DNA of 64,000 nt, from NCBI GenBank assembly GCA_023426545.1, contig JAFAAN010000051.1:3956-67955 (forward strand). The letters run 5' to 3'. This document shows, piece by piece, positions 8,663-17,939 of this stretch (positions within the stretch are counted from its first letter, which is position 1; each line of letters begins with the position of its first letter). The position numbers and the translations under genes were made by a program. This DNA comes from Pseudomonadota bacterium (GTDB lineage Bacteria > Myxococcota > Myxococcia > Myxococcales > Myxococcaceae). The notes under the pieces were generated by a model. It did no database searches. It had not been told where the DNA came from and saw only the letters and a program-made list of their open reading frames with translations.

Positions 8663-10951
8663 TCATTCGCTACCACGAGCCACGCCCAGGACTTCTCCCA
8701 GGCTCTGATGAATCGACTCCACGTCGAAGGGCTTCTCAATCTGGAGGTTCGGCACGCGCTCGAGGAACTGCCGGGCCCGCGTCGTGTAGGAGCCTCCGGT
8801 GATGAAGATGAAGCGCTCGGCCATGCCGTCCCCGCGCTCGCGGACGCGCTCGTAGACGTCCATGCCGGAGATGCCGGGCATCATCAGGTCGCAGAAGACG
8901 GCGTCGAAGGGCGCGCCGGACGTCAGCACCGCCAGCGCGTCCTCGCCGTTGTTCACCACCGTCACCCGGTGGCGCAGGCCGATGATGCGCGCCAGCGAGC
9001 GGCCCACCGCGGGCTCGTCGTCAATCACCAGCACCTGGCCCCGGCGCTCCGGATGGGCGGCGGGCGCCGCGGGCGCGGCCACCGCGGGCGCGATGTCCGG
9101 CGCCGTGGGCAGGGAGACGGTGAACGTGGTGCCCTTGCCCACCTCGCTTCGGACGGTGATGTCACCGCCCTGCTTGCGGATGAGGCTGTGGCAGATGGCC
9201 AGCCCCAGGCCGGTGCCGGTGCCCACGGGCTTGGTGGTGAAGAACGGGTCGAATACGCGGGAGAGCACCGCGGGCGTCATGCCGCAGCCCGAGTCGCTCA
9301 CGTCCACCAGCACGTTGCCCGCGGGCCCCGCGCGGACCCACACGGTGATGTGGTGCTCCTCCGCGTGGCCCTCGGGGATGGCGTGCGCCGCGTTCACCAG
9401 CAGGTTGAGGAACACCTGCCCCAGCCGTGAGCCGTCCGCGAGGACGCGGGGGACGGGCTCGTACTTCTTGATGAGCCGCGCCCGGTGGCGGAGCTGGCTG
9501 GTGGCCATGTTGATGGAGAAGTCGAGCGGCTGCCGCACGTCCACCGCCTCGCGGCGCTCCTCGTCCTGGCGGGAGATGAACTTCAGGTCGCGCACGATGT
9601 TGCGCACGCGCATGGCGCCTTCCTGCGCCTCCTTGAGCAGCCCCTCCGTGTCCTGCAGCGTCGCGGACCACGGCACGATGCGCGGGCCCGCCTCGCCCGC
9701 CCGCGCCAGCTCCGTGCCCAGCCGGCTCACCGACTCCATGGCCGAGGCCAGGTTGGCCATGACGTAGGTCAGCGGGTTGTTGATTTCATGCCCCACGCCC
9801 GCGGCCAGCGTGCCGGCCAGCACCATGCGGTCGTTCTGGAGGAGCTGGGACTGGGCCTGCTTGCGCTCGGTGATGTCGCGCGACATCACCACGACGGCCT
9901 CGTGCCCGTCGAACTCGATGGGGATGCCCACGCTCTCCGCGTCGTACCAGGTGCCGTCGCGCCGCAGGTAGCGGACCTCCCGCAGCGGGGCCAGCTCGCC
10001 CTTCACGGCCGCGGTGTGCACGCGGTCCCTGACGAGCTCCAGGTCGTCTGGGTGGACGATGCTCCAGATGGGCTTCGCCATCAGCTCTTCAGGGTCTTCG
10101 TAGCCCAGGGCCCGCAGGAGCGTGGGGTTGGCGTAGATGAAGCGCCGCTGGGTGTGGACGAAGATGCCCTCGGGCGCCCGGTCGATGAGCTTGCGGAAGC
10201 TCTCCTCCGAGCGGCGCAGGGCCTCCTGGGTGTGCTTGCGCTCGGTGACGTCCTCGAACGCGAAGAGCCGGTAGTGCGTGGCGTCTCCCTCCACCCGCGA
10301 GGACGTGGACAGCCGGCGCAGCGTGCGTCCGTCGGCGAGCAGCGCCTCGTCCTCCACCAGCGTGGGGAGGCTGTCCGGGGCGGACGGGGGAGCCAGCCGC
10401 ATGAACTCCGCCGCGTCGCCCGCGGCGAGGCAGTGCTGGAGCACCTCATCATGGGAGACCTCGCCGCGCCGGATGGCGCCCTCCAGCGCGGTGATGCCCC
10501 AGAGCTGGCAGAAGCGGTGGTTGACGTACTGGACCTGTCCGGTGCGCGGCTCGACCAGGTAGAGCCCGAAGGGCAGGTGGTCTCCCACGGGCCAGGGCGC
10601 GGGCGATCGCACGGGGGCGGCGGTCTCCACCGCGTGGACGGTGCAGTAGAGCGGCTCGTGTCCCGAGGGGGCGGTGATGCGCCAGGACAGAGGCCGCCAC
10701 GACCCATCCTCCTGACGCCAACGGCATGTCTGGGGGGTGGGGTTGTCCGACCCCGGATTCGCCAGCAACGAGAGGGCATCCTCGGCCGGGACGAATTGCT
10801 GTAAAGGGAGATGCCGCAACGACGCTCTCGGCAGTCCTACCAGGTGACCAAAGGCAGGATTGGCATCGAGCAACACGCCATCACGGCCCAGGATGACGAA
10901 GGGCTCCGTGGACAGCTCGAAGAAGCGGTGGGCCCACTGCTCGGTCGACAT
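8663..10951 (-). CDS. PAS-repeat hybrid histidine kinase with C-terminal receiver
   Basis: This 762-residue cytosolic sensor kinase has no membrane segment. Three PAS modules fill the first 370 residues: the opening AHRFFELSTEPFVILGRDG, a second around FGLYLVEPRTGQVQYVNHRF, and a third around LIDRAPEGIFVHTQRRFIYA followed by a PAC tail ending DITERKQAQSQLL. The HisKA phosphoacceptor is in AAGVGHEINNPLTYVMANLA (about residue 386). The ATPase N-box is NLLVNAAHAIPEG (about 517), with glycine boxes DSGCGM and GTGTGLGLAICHSL. The receiver at 640-750 has the acidic pocket IDDEPA and phosphoacceptor Asp in FCDLMMPG (about 687). It stands alone with no response regulator beside it, as is frequent in myxobacteria. 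The signal is unknown. The start at 10951 has AGGGAAGC just upstream. Confidence 0.93.
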   Translation of the reverse strand: MSTEQWAHRFFELSTEPFVILGRDGVLLDANPAFGHLVGLPRASLRHLPLQQFVPAEDALSLLANPGSDNPTPQTCRWRQEDGSWRPLSWRITAPSGHEPLYCTVHAVETAAPVRSPAPWPVGDHLPFGLYLVEPRTGQVQYVNHRFCQLWGITALEGAIRRGEVSHDEVLQHCLAAGDAAEFMRLAPPSAPDSLPTLVEDEALLADGRTLRRLSTSSRVEGDATHYRLFAFEDVTERKHTQEALRRSEESFRKLIDRAPEGIFVHTQRRFIYANPTLLRALGYEDPEELMAKPIWSIVHPDDLELVRDRVHTAAVKGELAPLREVRYLRRDGTWYDAESVGIPIEFDGHEAVVVMSRDITERKQAQSQLLQNDRMVLAGTLAAGVGHEINNPLTYVMANLASAMESVSRLGTELARAGEAGPRIVPWSATLQDTEGLLKEAQEGAMRVRNIVRDLKFISRQDEERREAVDVRQPLDFSINMATSQLRHRARLIKKYEPVPRVLADGSRLGQVFLNLLVNAAHAIPEGHAEEHHITVWVRAGPAGNVLVDVSDSGCGMTPAVLSRVFDPFFTTKPVGTGTGLGLAICHSLIRKQGGDITVRSEVGKGTTFTVSLPTAPDIAPAVAAPAAPAAHPERRGQVLVIDDEPAVGRSLARIIGLRHRVTVVNNGEDALAVLTSGAPFDAVFCDLMMPGISGMDVYERVRERGDGMAERFIFITGGSYTTRARQFLERVPNLQIEKPFDVESIHQSLGEVLGVARGSE

Positions 10952-11116
10952 GCTTCCCTTGGGTTGCCAGGGCGCTGCCTGTACCGGGGTGGGGGGAGGC
11001 CCGGTTCATGGCATGCGAGGTGTTCGTAGACGCCTTTGTGCTTTCTGCGACATAGACACTATTTGTGGAAAAATTGCATGTCCGGATTTCATCAGCGACG
11101 CCGCTCGCACCCGGAG

Positions 11117-11863
11117 TCACGGTCCTGACGGAGTGCGCAACAGATAGAACACGTAGCCGTAGCTGTGGCCGTACAGGCGGTAGAGGCGGACCTCCTGCTC
11201 GGCGGACGTGAGCGCGACCTCCAGCGAGGCGTCACCGCGAGCGCGCAGCTGCTCGACGCGCTGGAGCAGCGGTGTGTAGTACGCGTCCCACCACGCGGAG
11301 GCGGGCAGGGTGAAGGTGTCGAGCACCTCGTAGCCCGCGGCGCGCGCGGCGGCGCGGTTCTCGTCGAGGGTCCCCATGGTGGGGTAGGCCTCACCCCAGA
11401 AGTGCGCGGCCTCGGCGGGGCGCTCATCGGTCAGCCACGTGCACTCCGAGAGGGCGGCCAGTCCTCCTGGCGCGAGCAAGGGCCGCCAGCGGCGCAGCCC
11501 GGGCTCGAAGCCCAGGTGGTAGACGGCGCCCTCGGACCAGAGCAGGTCCACGGAGGACTCGGGCAGCGTCAGCGCGCCCATGTCCTGCTGCTGCGCTTCG
11601 ATGAGCGCGCCCAGGCCCCGCTCGCGCGCCCGGGCCTGGAGCCGTTCGAGGAAGGGCCGGTGCAGGTCCACCGCGATGACCCGGGTGCGAAGCGCCTCGG
11701 CCAGCACCAGCGTCTGCGCGCCCGCGCCGCAGCCCAGGTCCACCACGCGCGCGCCGGGTGGCAGCGGTGGCAGCCGTTGCAAGGCCTCTCGCGTGCAGGC
11801 GTCGCTGCCGGGTCCGTGGCGCGGGAGGTCGTCATAGACGGTGAAGAAGGCGTCTTCGCTCAT
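11117..11863 (-). CDS. Class I SAM-dependent methyltransferase
   Basis: This 248-residue protein carries the Rossmann SAM-binding motif I in ARVVDLGCGAGAQTLVLA (about residues 38-55) and the acidic residue ending strand 2 in VIAVDLHRPF. Motif II-like SVDLLWSEGAVYHLGFE is near 110, and the later motif is LAPGGLAALSECTWL. It is a small-molecule type methyltransferase by general layout; nothing in it resembles a DNA methylase (no DPPY or NPPY). Its ATG overlaps the end of the HipA-like gene by four bases, so it is the third cistron of a DUF262-HipA-methyltransferase operon. Its role there is unknown. It may be only a co-transcribed passenger. Confidence 0.88.
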   Translation of the reverse strand: MSEDAFFTVYDDLPRHGPGSDACTREALQRLPPLPPGARVVDLGCGAGAQTLVLAEALRTRVIAVDLHRPFLERLQARARERGLGALIEAQQQDMGALTLPESSVDLLWSEGAVYHLGFEPGLRRWRPLLAPGGLAALSECTWLTDERPAEAAHFWGEAYPTMGTLDENRAAARAAGYEVLDTFTLPASAWWDAYYTPLLQRVEQLRARGDASLEVALTSAEQEVRLYRLYGHSYGYVFYLLRTPSGP

Positions 11864-13107
11864 GAGGGGCTCCGGCTCATTCCCCCCTGGAGCAGCGGGA
11901 CTCGCTTCCAGTGCGCTTCGAGGCGGCGGCGGCTCTCACCGGGCAGGGGGAGTTGGGGATGGAGGGAGGACCAGGTGTCGAGCGCCGCCTGCACCGCGGA
12001 TTTCACCACGGGCAGCACGTCACCGGGGGACAGGTCCAGCTTGCGCGCGAGCCGCTCGAAGCCGCCCAGGGAGAGGTCCTCGAAGCGCTTGGAGCGGGCG
12101 AAGTTGAGCGCCAGCGTGTCCGCGGGCATGTACTGGAGCGTGGACACCAGGTCGTACGCGGGGGACAGCGTGGCGCGCAGCCCGTCCGGGTACAGCAGCG
12201 ACCAGTTCTTGTGGTGCGCGTCGCCGTTGCCGATGACGGCGATGAACACCAGCCGGCGCAGGAACTCGTGCAGCGCGTCCAGGCCGGCGACCTTGAAGAT
12301 GACGTTGGCGACCGTCTCGTAGTTGTACTTCTTGTACTTCTCGTCCGCGTACAGCCCCAGCACCTGCGTCAGGTCCTCCATGTGGACGCGGCGGCCGGGC
12401 TCGGGGCGGTCGAAGCGGCGCACGGCGTAGGCCACGCTCTCGCGCAGGGTGATGCCCTCGGGCAGGCCCTGGATGTCGGCCACGTCGAGCAGCGCCACCT
12501 CCGGCACGGTGATGCCGGCGGCGCGGGCCCACGTCATCATGGAGAACTCGTTCTCCGGGACGCGGTCGTAGCGGTTGTCCGGCAGCTTCACGATCCAGTC
12601 GCCGCCCCGCCCGCCGGCCGGGAGCGTCATCGCCTTGTCCCGGCGCAGCATGGAGAACTTGAGCTGCACGCCGGCCAGCGAGAAGCGCAGCGGCTCCTGC
12701 TCCCGCGCCGCGTGGGGGGCCTGGGCCTCCTCCACGGGCTCCAGGCCGCTGTGCGACAGGGCGCTGGCGGGACGGACGACGACGGCGCCGGGCAGGTCCT
12801 CTCCCAGCCGGGCGATGAGGAAGAACTCGCGCTGGCGGGCCACCTGCTCGCGCTCGGCGATGAGCTCGCGCAGCGCGCCCTCCGGGAGCAGGTTGGAGAA
12901 GAAGGAGGGCAGGCGCAGGCGGCTGACGTGCCGGCGCGACAGGTCGTCCTCGAAGACCTGCCCCAGCACCGGGCGCGGGTAACGCTGGCGGTACTCCTCG
13001 GCGATGACGAACTCGATGCGTTCGTCCGCCAGCAGCGTCAGCGTGCCGACGTGGACGTCGCCCAGGTGGACGTCGAGGATTCCGGCCGTGGTGCGGGTGG
13101 GCTCCAA
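11860..13107 (-). CDS. HipA-like Ser/Thr kinase toxin
   Basis: This 415-residue protein is of the HipA family (HipA of E. coli phosphorylates glutamyl-tRNA synthetase). Family blocks in order are LRLPSFFSNLLPEGALRELI (about residues 62-81), SLAGVQLKFSM (about 146-156), a Lys-containing strand in DWIVKLPDN, and the catalytic loop VIGNGDAHHKNWSLLYPDG. The metal-binding Asp follows in LSPAYDLVST. The catalytic Asp, Asn and metal Asp are all present, so the kinase should be active. It starts at a TTG one base after the stop of the DUF262 gene, behind GAGGAGG. No HipB-like helix-turn-helix antitoxin is next to it, which is unusual. The DUF262 protein occupies that position. Confidence 0.85.
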   Translation of the reverse strand: MEPTRTTAGILDVHLGDVHVGTLTLLADERIEFVIAEEYRQRYPRPVLGQVFEDDLSRRHVSRLRLPSFFSNLLPEGALRELIAEREQVARQREFFLIARLGEDLPGAVVVRPASALSHSGLEPVEEAQAPHAAREQEPLRFSLAGVQLKFSMLRRDKAMTLPAGGRGGDWIVKLPDNRYDRVPENEFSMMTWARAAGITVPEVALLDVADIQGLPEGITLRESVAYAVRRFDRPEPGRRVHMEDLTQVLGLYADEKYKKYNYETVANVIFKVAGLDALHEFLRRLVFIAVIGNGDAHHKNWSLLYPDGLRATLSPAYDLVSTLQYMPADTLALNFARSKRFEDLSLGGFERLARKLDLSPGDVLPVVKSAVQAALDTWSSLHPQLPLPGESRRRLEAHWKRVPLLQGGMSRSPS

Positions 13108-13108
13108 G

Positions 13109-14782
13109 TCAGTCCTCCTCTTCGACGACCAGCGATTGGAGGGACGGGCGGTCCGACTCCTCGTAGCGGGTGCGCGCCCGCAGGAACTCGATGATGTGTC
13201 TATCGATGAGCTCCATGCGCTGCATCAGGAACTCGAGCGTGCCGCCCTCGCGCAGCGTCTCCAGCATCGCCGGGGTGATGGCGTGGCTCCGGAGCACCTC
13301 GGGCGCGGGGGGCGGCGCCGCGCGCAGCACGTCCAGCATCGCCTGGCCGGGCAAGGGCGGGTGCAGCAGGTAGTTGGCGGGGGTGAAGAGGAATGACCGG
13401 TACAGCGCGGGGTCCAGCTTCAGCTCGGCGTCCGGCTCCTTCACCGTGAGGGACTTGAGCACGGGGCTGAGGCTGGCGGGCTCGGCGTCGTTGAAGAGCT
13501 GGGCCGCCTCCAGCGGCGCGCCCGTCAGCAGGTGCCGGGGCTGGAGCGCGTACAGCGCGTTGAGCGCCATGCCGCGCGAGCGAAGCGCCAGGCCGAACGT
13601 CGCCGGCTGCGCGTGCTGGGCCAGCCACTCGTCGGACAGGGGACGCACCTGCGCCAGCAGCGACTGGACGGACTGCTCCTCGTCGGGGCCGATGGCGGCG
13701 ATCAGCTCCTGCGGCGACAGCGCCCGGCTGTCGAGGAAGCTGTCCACCAGTCCGCCGCGCCAGAAGCCCCGCGCGAGCAGGTCCCGGCTGCGGGGAGAGG
13801 GCTCCGGGTGGAGGTGGAAGAAGCGCGCGAGCAGCACGAAGTAGAGCGGGTTCGTCAGCAGCCGCCCGTGGGGGATGCCCGCGTCGCGCTTGAGGAAGAC
13901 GATGACGCTGCGCAGCGCCGCCTCCGTCTGGAGGAGCGTCTGGGTGAGGTCGTCCTCCTCGCGCAGCTGCCTCTGGAAGTCCTGCGTGAAGTCCAGGCCC
14001 CGCACGGCGAGCACGGCTCGGAGCAGCAGCGACTCGTCGATGCGGCCGAAGCCCAGCTCCAGCAGGCTGGTGGCCAGCGCCTTCAGGTTGGGCAGCCGCG
14101 AGCCCGCCGTGCCGCCGTAGAGCGCATTGAAGACCTCGTCGTCGGTGAGCGGCTTCCCGGCGGTGTTGAGCCGCTTGAAGATGATGCGCAGCGTCTTCTC
14201 CTCCGCGGCCTCCACGACGTACGCGGGTATCTGGTACTCGCGCGCCGCCTTGCCCATGCGGATGGCCGCGCGGACGTGCTCGGGGTGCTTCTCCCGGCCG
14301 GGGTAGCGGTCCAGCCAGGCCAGCAGCTGCTCGCTGTCGAGCACCCGGTGGAGCGGCAGCCAGTGGGCAGGCGGCACCTCGCCGGGGCCGGGCAGGACGA
14401 TGCCCTGGGCCTCCAGGTCGAAGTAGAGGGAGAAGTCATCGTGCGAGGCGGGCGCGTGCCCCGGGTGCAGGAGCACCGCGGCCAGCGCGGTGATGCGCTG
14501 CTGTCCGTCCACCACCCAGAGGGCCTGGCTGTGGGACGGCGCGTCGATGCGCACCGGGCCGAAGCGGATGTTGGCCGCGGGGGCCTCGCGCTTCCAGAAG
14601 AGCAGCGTGCCGATGGGATAGCCCCGGTACACGCTGTCGAGCAAATCCCTCACATCGCCAGCCTCCCAGCGCAGGGGCCGCTGGAAGTGGGGCAAGCGCA
14701 CCTCTCCACGCCGGACGCGGTCCAGCAGGTCCTCGATGCTGAATGCCGTCGCCTGGGGCCGCCGCGTCAGGGTGGATTGCAT
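13109..14782 (-). CDS. DUF262 (GmrSD N-terminal-like) protein
   Basis: This protein of 557 residues begins with the DUF262 fold found in GmrSD/BrxU-type modification-dependent nucleases and in DndB/ParB-like NTPases. Markers are FSIEDLLDRVRRGEVRLPHF followed by QRPLRW, LLDSVYRGYPIGTLLFWK, and the signature VVDGQQRITALAAVL (about residues 91-105). A second conserved block, RLNTAGKPLTDDEVFNALYG, is near 205. I see no HNH or DUF1524 nuclease motif in the C-terminal half, so it is not a complete GmrSD enzyme. The ATG at 14782 was chosen for its GGAGG nine bases upstream. The stop abuts the TTG of the HipA-like gene, so the two are coupled. It may sense or neutralise something for the HipA kinase. 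That is inference. Confidence 0.85.
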   Translation of the reverse strand: MQSTLTRRPQATAFSIEDLLDRVRRGEVRLPHFQRPLRWEAGDVRDLLDSVYRGYPIGTLLFWKREAPAANIRFGPVRIDAPSHSQALWVVDGQQRITALAAVLLHPGHAPASHDDFSLYFDLEAQGIVLPGPGEVPPAHWLPLHRVLDSEQLLAWLDRYPGREKHPEHVRAAIRMGKAAREYQIPAYVVEAAEEKTLRIIFKRLNTAGKPLTDDEVFNALYGGTAGSRLPNLKALATSLLELGFGRIDESLLLRAVLAVRGLDFTQDFQRQLREEDDLTQTLLQTEAALRSVIVFLKRDAGIPHGRLLTNPLYFVLLARFFHLHPEPSPRSRDLLARGFWRGGLVDSFLDSRALSPQELIAAIGPDEEQSVQSLLAQVRPLSDEWLAQHAQPATFGLALRSRGMALNALYALQPRHLLTGAPLEAAQLFNDAEPASLSPVLKSLTVKEPDAELKLDPALYRSFLFTPANYLLHPPLPGQAMLDVLRAAPPPAPEVLRSHAITPAMLETLREGGTLEFLMQRMELIDRHIIEFLRARTRYEESDRPSLQSLVVEEED

Positions 14783-15225
14783 GGGCTTACCTCCGCACGG
14801 GCTGTAACACGGCGCGCGGAGGATGCCCGCCTCACATTGCACGTGGTGGGTCAGTCTTGACTTGGACAGTGAGGGTGAAATCGTCTGTCTTCACGGGGCG
14901 TCAGTGTTCGATTGTGGGCTTGGAGAGTGAGCATGCTTGACGGGGGCCCGCTCGCCCTTCAACATGCCGTCCACGTTTCCTCCTCGGAGTGAGACGCGGC
15001 GGCGGTGATTGCCTCCCCCAAAAGCGACACCGCCGTGGAAGTCCCAGTTGAGCCCCGCGCGCCGCGTTCCCCCTCTCAGCGCGCGGAGGCCCCTGGGACT
15101 CTCGCTTCGCCTCTCGCCCCCGCATCTGGATGACGAGCGCTTGCCGTGACGCGCGGCGCTGACGCTCACCGTCGCTTGCGAGCCCCAGGGCATCGGCGGA
15201 GAGTCGGCTCCTCCCAGGAGGAACC
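14783..15225. other. Divergent intergenic region, no gene seen
   Basis: This 443-base gap lies between the divergent DUF262 and peptidase genes. Open frames exist on both strands, but none has a start with a ribosome binding site or any recognisable protein motif. The part next to the DUF262 gene (14830-14940) is somewhat less GC-rich and probably contains its promoter. No clear operator palindrome was found. Confidence 0.5.
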
Positions 15226-16686
15226 TTGCCCGTCTCCACCTTCATTCTGCCCGCCTCCCTCGCGCTCCAACTGCTGTCAGGGGCCGCGCCCGCCGCGAAG
15301 CCCGCCACCGCGAAGGCCGCGAAGCCCGTGTACTCGCAGGCCGTCGCGGAGAAGCTCATCGGCCCCGCGCTCACGGACGGTCAGGCCTATGCGCGGCTCG
15401 CGGAGCTGACGGACGGCATTGGCCCACGGCTGTCCGGCTCACCGGGCGCCGAGGCCGCCGTGCAGTGGGCGCTGCGTTCCTTCAAGGCGGACGGGGTGAA
15501 GGCCTGGCTGGAGCCGGTGAAGGTGCCGCACTGGGTGCGCGGCGAGGCCTCGGGCGAGGTGCTCGCCTCGGAGCGCACGCGCGGGCACCGGCTGGCGTTG
15601 CTGGCCCTGGGCGGCAGCCCGCCCACCGCGCCGGAGGGCGTCACCGCCGAGGTGGTGGAGGTGACGTCGCTGGAGCAGTTGGAGTCGCTGGGCGCGGCGG
15701 TGAAGGGGAAGTTCGTCTTCTTCAACCACGCCATGTCCGTGGCCTCGGATTACGGGCGCTTCGCGGGCCTGCGCTCGCGAGGCCCCGCCGTGGCCGCGAA
15801 GCACGGGGCCGTGGGGGCGCTGGTCCGCTCGCTGGCCACCGCGTCGCTGCGCACGCCGCACACGGGCGCGACGAACTTCGGGAGTGACGGCCCGCGCATC
15901 CCGGCCGCGTCGGTGTCCACCGAGGACGCGGACCTGCTCCACCGGCTGCTGGCGGGCGGCCCGGTGCGGGTGAAGCTGTCGCTGAGCAGCTCGGAGCTGC
16001 CGGACGCGGACTCCTCCAACGTCGTCGCGGAGATTCGCGGCCGGGAGAAGCCGCAGGAAATCGTGCTCATCGGCGCGCACCTGGACTCGTGGGACGTGGG
16101 CACGGGCGCGCACGACGACGGCGCGGGCGTGGTGATGGTGATGGAGGCCGCGCGCCTCATCGCGAAGCTGCCGCAGGCGCCGCGGCGCACGGTGCGCGTG
16201 GTGCTCTTCATGAACGAGGAGAACGGCCTGCGCGGCGGGCGGGCCTACGCGGAGGCGCACGCCGCGGAGCTGCCGCGGCACGTGGGCGCGCTGGAGATGG
16301 ATGCGGGGGGCGGGCGGCCGTTGAGCGTCAGCGCGCGCGCGGGCGAGGGCGCGGAGGCGCTGCTGCGCCCGTGGTTGCCGCCGCTGACGGCGCTGGGCGT
16401 GACGGAGTTCTCATCGCGCGAGGCGGGCGGGGCGGACATCAGCCCGCTGATGCCCGCGCGCGTGCCCTTCTTCGGCGTGGAGGTGGACAGCAGCCGCTAC
16501 TTCGACATCCACCACACCGAGGCGGACACGCTGGACAAGGTGGACCCGCAGGACCTGGCGCGCAGCACCGCCGCCGTGGCGTGGATGACGTACGCGCTGG
16601 CGGAGATGCCCGGGACGCTCGCGCGCCCCGAGGCGCCGGCACCCCGCCTGCCCCCGCCCGCGCAGTCGAAGTCCTCGGGGAACTGA
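15226..16686 (+). CDS. Secreted M28-family zinc aminopeptidase with PA-like insert
   Basis: This 486-residue exported metallopeptidase starts at a TTG behind a strong AGGAGGAA. A Sec signal peptide (VSTFILPASLALQLLSGAAP) is followed by a short linker. A protease-associated-like region lies at about residues 130-250. The M28 catalytic domain shows the zinc ligands in IGAHLDSWD (about 284) and GAHDDGAGVVMVMEAARLI (Asp, about 297), the catalytic Glu pair in FMNEENGLRGGRAYAEAH (about 329), and the last His in YFDIHHTEADTLDKV (about 430). A proline-rich tail ends the protein. It probably releases N-terminal amino acids or dipeptides outside the cell, fitting a predatory, protein-degrading lifestyle. 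It is monocistronic as far as can be seen. Confidence 0.92.
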   Translation: MPVSTFILPASLALQLLSGAAPAAKPATAKAAKPVYSQAVAEKLIGPALTDGQAYARLAELTDGIGPRLSGSPGAEAAVQWALRSFKADGVKAWLEPVKVPHWVRGEASGEVLASERTRGHRLALLALGGSPPTAPEGVTAEVVEVTSLEQLESLGAAVKGKFVFFNHAMSVASDYGRFAGLRSRGPAVAAKHGAVGALVRSLATASLRTPHTGATNFGSDGPRIPAASVSTEDADLLHRLLAGGPVRVKLSLSSSELPDADSSNVVAEIRGREKPQEIVLIGAHLDSWDVGTGAHDDGAGVVMVMEAARLIAKLPQAPRRTVRVVLFMNEENGLRGGRAYAEAHAAELPRHVGALEMDAGGGRPLSVSARAGEGAEALLRPWLPPLTALGVTEFSSREAGGADISPLMPARVPFFGVEVDSSRYFDIHHTEADTLDKVDPQDLARSTAAVAWMTYALAEMPGTLARPEAPAPRLPPPAQSKSSGN

Positions 16687-16742
16687 GGACGGCTGGGGGG
16701 GCTCCGGCGGGGCCACCCCTGGGCCGCATGATTCTTTAATTT

Positions 16743-16808
16743 TGTCGATATTGGCGGTTTCTGGCGAATGTGCGCACGTAGCTTGCGCATATTCGCTTAT
16801 TATCGACA
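16743..16808. promoter_or_regulatory. Nested inverted repeats, likely operator/promoter of the AbiE-like pair
   Basis: Two concentric inverted repeats lie just before the start at 16815. The inner one pairs 16764-16776 with 16784-16796 (13-base arms, one mismatch, seven-base loop). The outer one pairs TGTCGATA (16743-16750) with TATCGACA (16801-16808) perfectly. The block is strikingly A/T-rich for this genome, as expected for a promoter. AbiEi antitoxins are known to repress their own operons by binding inverted repeats, which suggests autoregulation here. Confidence 0.6.
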
Positions 16809-16814
16809 GAGTTA

Positions 16815-17939
16815 ATGGATTCGACCGCGGAGTTTCGAGAAGCATTCTGGAAGCAGGACCTCCCGTTGCCTCGGGGCGTGGAGCTCCTGCGCCAGGACGT
16901 ACTCCTGGTGCCACGCAGGGGGCCTGGCGGGCAGGCGGTCTATGAGCTCGCCGAGGTGGTCCTCCCCCAGGTCCGAGTGCCGGTCTTGATGGCCTACCGC
17001 GCGCCATTGCTCCCGGCGGACGTTCACTCTCTCCGGGAGCGCCTGCGTACGGCGAGCGAGGCGCTGGACCGGCGGGACGAGACCGCCGCGCGCCTACCCG
17101 TCGCCCGCGTCCCGATGATTGCGACGGACTCCGCGTCATCTGGGGTCATCGCGGCCTGCGAGCATGAAGACGTCGCATTGGTCGACCAGCGAGGGACATT
17201 CTTCCTGCGCTCAGGCAGCACCTTCATTCGTGTGCAGGGGCGCGAACCATCGCAGCGACGTCCCCGTGAGCCGGTGTTCCACGGGAAGGGGTGCCGCATC
17301 GTCCGGACCCTGTTGCAGTCGCCGGGAGAAGCCCAGACGGTCCGCGCGTTGTCGGAGCGGACGCAGACCAGCTACGCCTATGCGTACGGTGTCGTCCGCC
17401 ACCTCGTGCTGGATGGGTATGTGGAGCCGGTCGGCAAGCGGCGTGGGTTCCGGCTGAGGGCTCCGGTGCGCCTGCTGCGGGCGTGGATGGCAAGTGGCGA
17501 GAAGACCTCCGTGACACTGGATGGTTTCAACGCGCCTTCCACCACGCCGGAGTTGTTGGGGAAGGGCTTCGAGCGATTGAAGGCCCAGGGCATCCGAGGC
17601 ATCTACACGCTGGCGAGCGCCTTGCTGCCTGAAGAGCGCTTCGTGTCGGGACTGCCTCACGGGCTCTACCTCACGGGTTCTATCGACGCGGCTGTCGAAG
17701 CTTTCGGGCTGCGCCGCCTGATGCCTCATAACTTCTGGGTGCTTCGGGCAGAGCCCTCGGCTGAGACGGAGGCCGGAGGGGTCTTCTTTTCGCCACGAGT
17801 GCTTCCTCATGGCCTGGGTGTGGCGTTGCCTCAGTTGACCGTGGACCTCCATCAAAGTGGGGGGCGCGGCAAGGTGCAGGCGGATGAACTGGTGCAGCGA
17901 TTCGCGCGGACGCTGCCCATTCCAGAGGAAGCGCCATGA
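16815..17939 (+). CDS. Winged-helix protein, AbiEi-like antitoxin/regulator
   Basis: This 374-residue protein is the first gene of a coupled pair. About 160 N-terminal residues of unknown fold precede a winged-helix segment: RIVRTLLQSPGEAQTVRALS, then YAYGVVRHLVLDGYVEPVGK, then RRGFRLRAP (about residues 160-220). The C-terminal part, with LPHGLYLTGSIDAAVEAFG and RLMPHNFWVLRAEP, resembles the second half of AbiEi-like antitoxins, which bind DNA and silence a nucleotidyltransferase toxin. Canonical AbiEi has its winged helix at the very N-terminus, so this is a divergent relative or only an analogue. It overlaps the next gene by four bases (ATGA). The nested inverted repeats immediately upstream support autorepression. 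Confidence 0.55.
   Translation: MDSTAEFREAFWKQDLPLPRGVELLRQDVLLVPRRGPGGQAVYELAEVVLPQVRVPVLMAYRAPLLPADVHSLRERLRTASEALDRRDETAARLPVARVPMIATDSASSGVIAACEHEDVALVDQRGTFFLRSGSTFIRVQGREPSQRRPREPVFHGKGCRIVRTLLQSPGEAQTVRALSERTQTSYAYAYGVVRHLVLDGYVEPVGKRRGFRLRAPVRLLRAWMASGEKTSVTLDGFNAPSTTPELLGKGFERLKAQGIRGIYTLASALLPEERFVSGLPHGLYLTGSIDAAVEAFGLRRLMPHNFWVLRAEPSAETEAGGVFFSPRVLPHGLGVALPQLTVDLHQSGGRGKVQADELVQRFARTLPIPEEAP

Noticed and set aside
7391..9430. Long plus-strand open frame (679 codons) opposite the amidohydrolase and histidine kinase
   Set aside because: Its translation is His/Arg/Gln-rich low-complexity text typical of antisense frames in GC-rich DNA; both minus-strand genes under it have clear motifs.
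14901..15374. Possible minus-strand gene of 157 codons before the M28 peptidase
   Set aside because: Overlaps the peptidase signal peptide region antisense, with no start signal and low-complexity translation.
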